Positions 57,343 through 64,000 of a stretch of 64,000 nucleotides of DNA are shown here, piece after piece. Position 1 is the first letter of the stretch. Every line of letters starts with the position of its first letter. The translations under genes and the position numbers were made by a program. The notes beneath the pieces are model-generated. The model was not told where the DNA came from and ran no database searches. It saw nothing but the letters and a program-made list of their open reading frames with translations. The DNA is taken from NCBI RefSeq assembly GCF_030815855.1, contig NZ_JAUSXG010000001.1, forward strand, positions 3,906,001 to 3,970,000. The letters run 5' to 3'. This stretch comes from Variovorax paradoxus. GTDB taxonomy: Bacteria > Pseudomonadota > Gammaproteobacteria > Burkholderiales > Burkholderiaceae_C.

Positions 57343-58598
57343 CACGCGGAAAACTCGATGGCGGCCGCGCTGCCCACCGCCACGTACTGGCCGGTGAACT
57401 TGATGTCGCCCTTCTGCACGCGGAACACCGTCACGTTGTCGCCCTGCTTGTTGTGGCACACATAGAGGAATCGGCCGCTCGGGTCGAGCGTGCAGCTGCG
57501 CGGGTAGTTGCCGCGCGACCACTCTTCGCGCACGAGCGTGGGGGCGCCGGTGCGGGCATCGATCTTGAACAGCGAGATCGAATCGTGCAGGCGGTTCAGC
57601 GACACGAAGTGCTGGCCGTCCGGCAGCATGCGGATGCCCGATGCATAGCTGGTGCCCTTGAAGCCCTTCGGCAGCGCCGAGGTTTCGCTCACCGGCGTGA
57701 GCACGCCCGTGCCGGCGTCATAGCGCATGAAGGCGATGGTCGAGGCCTCTTCGTTCACGAGGTAGAGCCACTTGCCGTTCAGGTGAAAAACGAAGTGGCG
57801 CGCGCCCGAGCTTTCGGAAACGGCGACGGTGCTGGGCTGGCTCAGCACGCCGGTCGCACGGTCGAAGCGGTATGAGATCACGCGGTCCAGGCCGAGGTCC
57901 GCCACCAGCACGAAGTTGCCTCCGGGATCGCTGTGCACCATGTGCGCATGCGGGCCGTCGTGGTCGCTGGTGGCAAAGCCTTCGTGCGAACGGGCCGCGG
58001 CCGGCACCGCGTCGGCGCCGGGCTTGCAGGGCGCCGCGCCGCAAGCGGCCGCATCCTTGTAGACGACCGCCGCGCGGTCTGTTTCGAAGCCGCGATCGGC
58101 GCGCAGCGCGATCACGCTGACGTCACCGCTCGCGTAGTTGGCCGTGAACAGGAAGCGGCCATCGGGATGCACGCTGATGTGCGCCGGGTCCTTGCCGCCG
58201 CAGGCCATCTCGGCCACGAACGACAGCGCGCCGTTCGCGCCGATGCGGAAGGCCGACACCGAGCCGGCCTCGAATTCGTTGGCGGCGTAGAGCAGCGGCA
58301 GCGTCGGATGGCGCGCGAGCGATGCGGGGTTGCGCAGCTTGGCGTCGTCTCCGGTGCTCGCCACGGCAGGCGGTGCGCCGGGAATGGGCTTGAGCGCACC
58401 GGTTGCGCCGTCCACCACGAACTGGTGCACGCCGAGGCCGCGTCCGCCGCGCCACGGCTTGCCGCCATCGGTGTAGGTACCGACGTAGGCGTACACAGGA
58501 CCGGATGTGGCGGCTTGCACGGAAGAAGCCGAGAGGCCGAGGGCTCCGAGGCCGGAGGCCAGTGCGCTGGCTTGCAGAAGTTGGCGACGCGATGGCAT
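57342..58598 (-). CDS. Tat-exported lactonase-family beta-propeller protein
   Basis: 418 residues. The start at 58598 gives a Tat signal peptide (PSRRQLLQASALASGLGALG, cleavage near VQA). Seven-bladed propeller repeats of the 6-phosphogluconolactonase/YkgB type follow (AYVGTYTDGGKPW, HISVHPDGRFLFTANYASGD, SCTLDPSGRFLYVCHNKQGD). YkgB-like proteins hydrolyse 6-phosphogluconolactone in the cytoplasm; a Tat-exported copy inside a peptide/D-amino acid operon must have another substrate. It follows the receptor gene by 19 bases. Confidence 0.85.
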   Translation of the reverse strand: MPSRRQLLQASALASGLGALGLSASSVQAATSGPVYAYVGTYTDGGKPWRGGRGLGVHQFVVDGATGALKPIPGAPPAVASTGDDAKLRNPASLARHPTLPLLYAANEFEAGSVSAFRIGANGALSFVAEMACGGKDPAHISVHPDGRFLFTANYASGDVSVIALRADRGFETDRAAVVYKDAAACGAAPCKPGADAVPAAARSHEGFATSDHDGPHAHMVHSDPGGNFVLVADLGLDRVISYRFDRATGVLSQPSTVAVSESSGARHFVFHLNGKWLYLVNEEASTIAFMRYDAGTGVLTPVSETSALPKGFKGTSYASGIRMLPDGQHFVSLNRLHDSISLFKIDARTGAPTLVREEWSRGNYPRSCTLDPSGRFLYVCHNKQGDNVTVFRVQKGDIKFTGQYVAVGSAAAIEFSA

Positions 58599-58617
58599 GG
58601 CGTTGTTCCTTCCCGCG

Positions 58618-60192
58618 TTACTTGATCTTCGCGTTCCAGAAGAACGGCCAGGTCGCGGGCTGGTAGTTGTCCAGCGCCGGGCTCTTGGCCGAGAGGCCGT
58701 TGAACTTGCCGACGTTGATGTACGGTACCTCTTCGTAGACCACCTGCTGCACCTTGCCCCACAGCGCGCCGCGCTTGGCCGGGTCGCTCTCGACATTGAA
58801 GGCCTGCAATGCCGCCTTCTTGGCGGGCGAATCCCACCAGCCGGGTGCGCCGTCGCCCAGCTGCGGCGGCGAAAGCATCGGCTCGGGGAACTGGCCCGAG
58901 TGCGTGACGTAGATGTCCCACAGCTTGGGGTCGTTGCGGCGCTGCACCAGCGTCGCCCAGTCGACCACGTTCAGGTCGACCTTGAAGCCGGCGCGCTTGA
59001 GCTGCTCGGCCATCAGCAGCGACATGTTGTAGTGAAAGTCGTACTGGCGGCTGGTGAGCACGCGGATCGGCTCGCCCTTGTAGCCTGCCTTGGCCGCGGC
59101 CTCCTTGGCCTTGGATGCGTTGCGCTCGTTGTAGAGCGTGGTGCCGGCGGTCGAATAGAAAGGCGATCCCTTGGGGAAGTGGTTGCCTTCGGCCACGAAG
59201 AAGCGCGTGTCGCCGAAACCGGCCGCGAGCATCTCGCCTTCGCCGAGCGCCGACTGGATCGCCTGGCGCAGGGCCTGGTTGGCGGCCACGCCTTCCTTGG
59301 TGTTGAGCACGAGGTACGGAAAACCGAACGACGGCGTCATGATCGGGACGGTCTTGCCGCCCGCCTTCTCCAGGCGCGGCAGGGCTTCCACCGGCAGCAG
59401 GTCGGCAAAGTCGTACTGGCCGGCCAGGGCGCCTTCGACCCGCGTGCTGGCGTTGGGCACGGGCACGAAGCGCAGCTCTTCGATGGCCGCCTCGCGCTTG
59501 CCGCCGTAGCCGCTTGCCAGCTCCTTGCGCGCCGTGTACTTGTCGAAGCGCGTGAGCAGCACGAACTGGTCGGGGCGGCGCTCCTTGAATTTGTAGGGGC
59601 CGGTGCCGACGAAATCCTTCAACGGCGAGGCGATGGAGTCCTTGGCCATGATGGCCGCCATGCCGCTGGGCAGCGCAAGCTGCGAGAGCAGCGGCGCATA
59701 CGGCGCCTTCAGCACGATTTCCACGCCCAGCGGGCCCTTGGCCTTGAGGCTCTCGATCTCCTTGCCCACGGCCTTGCCGCGCGGCGACTGGTCCATCCAG
59801 CGCTGCAGGCTGGCCACCACGTCGTCGGCCGTGAGTTCGCGGCCGTTGTGCAGCATCACGCCCTTGCGCAGGGTGATGGCGTAGGTCTTGCCGTCGGCGG
59901 AGATCTTCGGCATCGTCTCGGCCAGCATGGGCACCACGTTCCACTTGGCGTCGAAGGTGTAGAGCGTTTCGTACACGTGCTGCATGATGGTTCCGACCAG
60001 GTCGGCGGTCGATGCCATGGGATCGAGCGTCTGCGGCTCGGCCACCATCGCCAGCGTGGCGAAGTTGCGCGGGCCTTGGGCTTGGGCCGGCTGATGGGGC
60101 AGCGCGGCGCACAGCAGTGCGAGCAGGGAAGCACCCAGCAGGCTGCGCGTCGACAGGTGCGGCAGGCGCTGGACAAGACCGGCGTGAGGCAT
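58618..60192 (-). CDS. peptide-type ABC transporter substrate-binding protein (SBP family 5)
   Basis: 524 residues. The signal peptide (LLGASLLALLCAALPHQPAQA) precedes the family 5 pattern AEPQTLDPMASTADLVGTIM, YAITLRKGVMLHNGRELTAD and DFVGTGPYKFKERRPDQF. The ATG at 60192 has AAGGAG 6 bases upstream. These periplasmic receptors bind dipeptides, oligopeptides, nickel or other ligands. As first gene of the operon it most likely brings in D-amino-acid-containing peptides or N-acyl-D-amino acids; the ligand is inferred from the neighbours. Confidence 0.92.
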   Translation of the reverse strand: MPHAGLVQRLPHLSTRSLLGASLLALLCAALPHQPAQAQGPRNFATLAMVAEPQTLDPMASTADLVGTIMQHVYETLYTFDAKWNVVPMLAETMPKISADGKTYAITLRKGVMLHNGRELTADDVVASLQRWMDQSPRGKAVGKEIESLKAKGPLGVEIVLKAPYAPLLSQLALPSGMAAIMAKDSIASPLKDFVGTGPYKFKERRPDQFVLLTRFDKYTARKELASGYGGKREAAIEELRFVPVPNASTRVEGALAGQYDFADLLPVEALPRLEKAGGKTVPIMTPSFGFPYLVLNTKEGVAANQALRQAIQSALGEGEMLAAGFGDTRFFVAEGNHFPKGSPFYSTAGTTLYNERNASKAKEAAAKAGYKGEPIRVLTSRQYDFHYNMSLLMAEQLKRAGFKVDLNVVDWATLVQRRNDPKLWDIYVTHSGQFPEPMLSPPQLGDGAPGWWDSPAKKAALQAFNVESDPAKRGALWGKVQQVVYEEVPYINVGKFNGLSAKSPALDNYQPATWPFFWNAKIK

Positions 60193-60222
60193 GGGGAACT
60201 CCTTCATGGGGCGGGCAGGTTG

Positions 60223-60237
60223 TGAAAGAAATTTTCT
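60223..60237. promoter_or_regulatory. candidate RpiR operator, site 1 (receptor-gene side)
   Basis: TGAAAGAAATTTTCT matches site 2 at 11 of 15 positions, and the surrounding AAAGAAATTTTCTTT (60225-60239) is a perfect palindrome around its central T. It lies 30 bases from the receptor gene start. TGAAA-N5-TTTCA type palindromes are in keeping with RpiR-family sites. Confidence 0.5.
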
Positions 60238-60306
60238 TTTCGGCCCGGACTTTGAAGCAGTATCCATGCCAAATCATCCGTGTTAACCCTTGTTTTAAGA
60301 ATTTTC

Positions 60307-60321
60307 TGAAACTAATTTTCA
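60307..60321. promoter_or_regulatory. candidate RpiR operator, site 2 (ridA side)
   Basis: TGAAACTAATTTTCA is the core of a 19-bp palindrome (60305-60323, arms TCTGAAA and TTTCAGA). Its centre is 84 bases, eight helical turns, from that of site 1. It lies 58 bases before the ridA start, in the divergent promoter region of the two transcripts. Confidence 0.6.
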
Positions 60322-60378
60322 GATTGGATCGATACTTGCGATCCTCTTTTTCTTCTTTTTCACTTCAGGAGTTTCCCC

Positions 60379-60765
60379 ATGCCGCTCGAATACCTCGGCG
60401 CCCCGCCCATCGCCTCGGACCGTCAGGCTCGCCCGTTTTCCCCGGCCGTGCGCGCAGGCGATTTCATCTATGTGTCGGGCCAGGTGCCCGCCAATGCCGA
60501 GGGCGAGATCGTGGTGGGCGGCATCGAGGCGCAGACGCGCCAGGTGATGGAAAACCTGAAGAAGGTGCTCGCGCTGGCCGGCGCCACGCTCGACGACGTG
60601 TGCAAGAGCACCGTCTGGCTGCAGGACGCGCGCGACTTTGGTGCGTTCAACCGCATCTACATGGGCTACTTCGGTGAAAACAAGCCGGCGCGTTCGACCA
60701 CCGAGGCGCGCCTGATGGTCGACGCCAAGGTCGAGATCGACGTCGTGGCCTACAAGCCCAAGTAA
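60379..60765 (+). CDS. ridA: RidA-family enamine/imine deaminase
   Basis: 128 residues, standard length. The family signature is GDFIYVSGQVPANAEG and the conserved Arg105 lies in NKPARSTTEARL, with Glu119 in AKVEIDVVAY. RidA hydrolyses reactive enamines/imines such as 2-aminoacrylate, released by PLP-dependent dehydratases. Divergence from an operon encoding a D-serine-dehydratase-like enzyme makes functional linkage likely. A TTCAGGAG ribosome site precedes the start. Confidence 0.9.
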   Translation: MPLEYLGAPPIASDRQARPFSPAVRAGDFIYVSGQVPANAEGEIVVGGIEAQTRQVMENLKKVLALAGATLDDVCKSTVWLQDARDFGAFNRIYMGYFGENKPARSTTEARLMVDAKVEIDVVAYKPK

Positions 60766-60773
60766 ATCGGTTG

Positions 60774-61367
60774 CTACAGCAGCTCGGTCTTGCGCTGGAT
60801 GATCCGCGAGACGAGCCCGTATTCGACCGCTTCCGCAGCCGAGAGCCAGCGGTCGCGTTCGATGTCGGTCAGCACCACGTCGATGGGCTTGCCCGTTTCG
60901 CGCGCAATTTCGTGCGCGATGCGCTGCCGGGCCTTGATGATTTCCTGCGCCTGGATCGCGATGTCGGTCGCTTGGCCGCCCGCGCCGCCGCTGGGCTGGT
61001 GGATCAGGAATCGCGTGTTCGGCAGGCACACGCGCCGCTCGCGCGGCACTGCCAGGTAGAGGTGCGTGGCGGCGCTGCCCACCCACCCGGTGCCGATCAT
61101 GTTCACCGGCGCGGAAATGAAGCGCACGATGTCGTGAATGGCGTCGCCCGACTCCAGGTGGCCGCCGGGCGAGCTCACGAGGATGTCGATGGGCTTCTCC
61201 GGGCTGTCGGCGTCGAGCGCGATGAGCCTGCGCGTCACGTCGGCGGCCACCGAGTCGGTGATGCTGCCGAAGATCAGCAGCGTGCGCGACTTGAAGGCTT
61301 TTTCTTCCAGGTAGGAATTGCGCGGCTCCGCGGTGGCGGCGGGCGTGGTGTCGTCGTCGGTTTCCAT
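60774..61367 (-). CDS. ClpP-like serine protease
   Basis: 197 residues. The ClpP fold aligns without gaps in the catalytic region: Ser98 (GWVGSAATH), His123 (FLIHQPSGG) and Asp172 (ERDRWLS), so the triad is intact. The oligomer handle region QATDIAIQAQEIIKARQRIA is also ClpP-like. No clpX or clpA is adjacent, so it is probably an extra paralogue rather than the housekeeping ClpP. The ATG at 61367 fits the family N-terminus. It converges with ridA and lies 94 bases downstream of lolD. Confidence 0.88.
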   Translation of the reverse strand: METDDDTTPAATAEPRNSYLEEKAFKSRTLLIFGSITDSVAADVTRRLIALDADSPEKPIDILVSSPGGHLESGDAIHDIVRFISAPVNMIGTGWVGSAATHLYLAVPRERRVCLPNTRFLIHQPSGGAGGQATDIAIQAQEIIKARQRIAHEIARETGKPIDVVLTDIERDRWLSAAEAVEYGLVSRIIQRKTELL

Positions 61368-61461
61368 GATGAAGAAGCACTCCTGTGATTGAACGGCATC
61401 TTGCCGGACAGGCGAACAGTTTCGCGACATTCCATGGGCCGTGGCAAGCGGCACCGGAAAC

Positions 61462-62161
<700 letters not shown>

Positions 62162-62169
<8 letters not shown>

Positions 62170-63418
62170 AGCGCAGGGCCTCGGCGGGGTTGACGCGGCT
62201 CGCGCGCCAGCTCGGATACAGCGTGGCCAGGAAGGCCAGGACAAGGGAAATGATCGCGATCGGCATGATGTCGCTGCGCTGCGGATCGCTCGGCATCTTG
62301 CTGATCAGGTAGATGTCTTTCGGCAGGAAGCTCGCGTGAAAGAGCTGCTCGAGCGCCGGCACGATCACGTCGATGTTGTAGGCAATGCCCAGCCCCAGAA
62401 GCAACCCGGCCACGGTGCCGATCACGCCGACCATGGCTCCCTGCACCACGAAAATGCCCATGATGCTGCGCGGCGAACTGCCCAGCGTGCGCAGGATGGC
62501 GATGTCCGCGCGCTTGTCGGTCACGGTCATGACCAGCGTGGACACCAGGTTGAAAGCGGCCACCGCCACAATGAGCGTGAGGATGATGAACATCATGCGT
62601 TTCTCGACCTGCACGGCCGCGAACCAAGTCTTGTTCTGGCGCGTCCAGTCGCGGATCAGGAACTGGCCCGGGAGCGTGACGGCCATCTGGTCGGCCACGT
62701 CGCGTGCCTCGTTCAGGTCCTTGAGCTTGATGCGGATGCCGGTGGGCCCGTCGAGCCGGAACACGCGCTGCGCGTCTTCCGCGTGAATCATGGCCAGTGC
62801 CGAGTCGTACTCGTAGTGGCCCGAATCGAAAGTGCCCACCACGGTGAACTGCTTGAGCCGCGGCACCACGCCCGCGGGCGTGACCTGGCCGCCGGGCGCC
62901 ACCAGCGTGACCTGGTCGCCCGGCTGCACGAAGAGCGATCGCGCCAGCTCGCCGCCGAGCACGATGCCGAACTGGCCCGGCACCAGCTTGTCGAGCGTGC
63001 CCTTCTGCGCGGTGGTGGCAATGTCGGTGACCTCGGGTTCGAGCTTGGGCACGATGCCGCGCACCAGCGTGCCCTTCATGTCCTCGCCGCGCGCAATGAG
63101 CGCCTGCGTGGCAATGAAGGGCGCGGCGCCGATCACCTCGGGGTTCTTGCGTGCGGCCGCGGTGATGGCATCGATGTCGGGCAGGGCCTGGCCGTCGCGC
63201 GAAAGGATCTCGATGTGCGACACCACGCCGAGCATGCGGTCGCGCACCTCTTTCTGGAAGCCGTTCATCACGCTGAGCACGATGATCAGCGCCGCCACCC
63301 CCAATGCGATGCCAAGCATCGACACGCCGGAAATGAAAGAGATGAAGCCGTTGCGCCGCGTCGCCCGTCCAGCGCGCGTATAGCGCCAGCCGAGCTGCAG
63401 TTCATAAGGAAGTCGCAT
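62162..63418 (-). CDS. lolC: lipoprotein-releasing ABC transporter permease
   Basis: 418 residues, LolC/E type: N-terminal cytoplasmic start [20 protein letters not shown], a large periplasmic domain, and three C-terminal helices with [20 protein letters not shown]. It extracts outer-membrane lipoproteins with LolD. Only one LolC/E protein is encoded here, so it may form a homodimer as in other bacteria with a single copy. Confidence 0.95.
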
Positions 63419-63506
63419 ATTTTCAGTTGTTTAACGCGCTTCCGGCGCCAAGGGCGCTTCGGGGCGTTGCATCCTCGGGATTGTGGCATTCCCGGACAAT
63501 AGGGAA

Positions 63507-64000
63507 ATGGCCGAACCTCTCCCACGTCATCTGTTGATTCCCTTTGCCGGCCGCGGTTCCCCTGCATGCCGCGCGGCCCTGCCCTCGCTTCGGCTGCCCA
63601 GCCTCGAGTCCCTGCTCTCCCGGCTCTCGCTCGTGGAGACCGATATGCAGGACGAAAGCACGCGCTCACCGCCCCACGAACGGGCGCTGGCAAAAGCGCT
63701 CGGTGTTTCCGCACCCGACGGCTGCATTCCCTGGGCCGCGCTCGAAGCAAGGCAGATCGGCATCGCCGAGCCCGGCGACCGCGAAGGCTGGGGCCTGGTG
63801 GCGCTGTGCAACTGGCAGGTGGGCATCGACGACGTGGTGCTGGGAGACCCGGCCGCCATCGAGATCGACGCCGCCGAATCGGCCGCGCTGCTCGCCGCCG
63901 CCCACCCTTTCTTCGAGGAAGACGGCATTGCGCTGCACCCCTCGCGGACGCCGGGCCGCTGGCTGGCGCGCGCGCCCATCTTCAACGGCCTGGCAACAGC
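63507..64000 (+). CDS. phosphoglycerate mutase-like protein (3' end outside window)
   Basis: The first 164 codons are present, from an ATG at 63507 with AGGGA upstream. The translation begins MAEPLPRHLLIPFAGRGSPA and includes SPPHERALAKALG and GWGLVALCNWQVGIDDVVLG. This matches a betaproteobacterial family often annotated as phosphoglycerate mutase and usually found beside recJ; catalytic motifs lie beyond the visible part or are absent. It is divergent from lolC. The name is by family resemblance only. Confidence 0.7.
   Translation, partial: MAEPLPRHLLIPFAGRGSPACRAALPSLRLPSLESLLSRLSLVETDMQDESTRSPPHERALAKALGVSAPDGCIPWAALEARQIGIAEPGDREGWGLVALCNWQVGIDDVVLGDPAAIEIDAAESAALLAAAHPFFEEDGIALHPSRTPGRWLARAPIFNGLAT

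Noticed and set aside
60774..61367. Apparent replacement of the ClpP catalytic Ser by Thr (GSAATH)
   Set aside because: A gap-free alignment to E. coli ClpP from SPGG to CLPN places Ser98 at the catalytic position, with His123 and Asp172 also present; the triad is intact.

Overview
The window is a high-GC chromosomal segment from a betaproteobacterium, most likely Burkholderiales/Comamonadaceae and close to Variovorax. This rests on the gene families and their order: a TetR-type phenylacetate regulator beside paaY, Bug/TctC-type solute receptors, a one-gene LolC next to LolD, the ileS-lspA order, and abundant hydrophobic-amino-acid-type and peptide ABC transporters. It is also an inference from recalled sequences, because no database search could be run. 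I see no rRNA, tRNA, prophage, insertion sequence or CRISPR array. The segment looks like ordinary chromosome with several catabolic islands and many small dispersed palindromic repeats.

Layout. 1-4.2 kb: the end of one acyl-CoA dehydrogenase and a complete partner, a Tat-type lipoprotein hydrolase, an ECHDC3-like enoyl-CoA hydratase and an HNH endonuclease. 4.3-8.9 kb: ribF-ileS-lspA, a housekeeping set; ribF appears to carry an in-frame insertion made of repeat-like DNA. 8.9-9.3 kb: a 460-bp gap with no convincing gene. 9.3-15.5 kb: a Na/Pi symporter with a PhoU tail, a stand-alone receiver domain, a quinone oxidoreductase, two EamA exporters and an atypical SDR. 15.5-21.3 kb: a split tripartite tricarboxylate transporter locus (TctC-like receptor plus gamma-glutamyltransferase, a divergent LysR regulator, and tctBA without an adjacent receptor). 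21.4-26 kb: a GspE/PilB-type ATPase overlapping a spermidine-synthase-like gene and a deoxyinosine glycosylase gene, an exported protein built of 11-residue repeats, and a TatD nuclease. 26-30.1 kb: a PDZ-less HtrA-like protease, then MoxR, DUF58 and von Willebrand A proteins. 30.1-31.7 kb: a TetR regulator and a divergent SDR with two matching palindromic operators between them.

31.6-48 kb is the phenylacetate catabolic island. A PaaR-like TetR gene and paaY run leftward. paaG-I-K-A-B-C-D-E run rightward, followed by a complete branched-chain/aromatic-type ABC importer whose second permease and first ATPase are fused, then paaZ and an SDR, with a membrane methyltransferase-like protein and a CPBP protease behind. 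Phenylacetate is activated by PaaK, epoxidised by PaaABCDE, isomerised by PaaG, and ring-opened and oxidised by PaaZ; PaaI and PaaY are accessory. paaF, paaH and paaJ are not in this window.

49-60.8 kb is a leftward operon for D-amino acid or N-acyl-D-amino acid/peptide use: peptide-type receptor, Tat-exported beta-propeller, two permeases, two ATPases, a D-serine-dehydratase-like PLP enzyme, an RpiR regulator, and an N-acyl-D-amino-acid deacylase whose reading frame is broken by one extra base. A RidA gene lies divergently; RidA detoxifies the imines that such dehydratases release. Two similar 15-bp palindromes in the shared promoter region are good candidate operators. 60.8-64 kb: a ClpP-like protease, lolD, lolC and the start of a phosphoglycerate-mutase-like protein.

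Four copies of a ~115-bp interrupted palindrome interrupt the paa and peptide-transport operons, and a second palindrome family sits at gene 3' ends. These repeats, the frameshifted deacylase, the paired operators and the split transporter locus are the observations most worth following.
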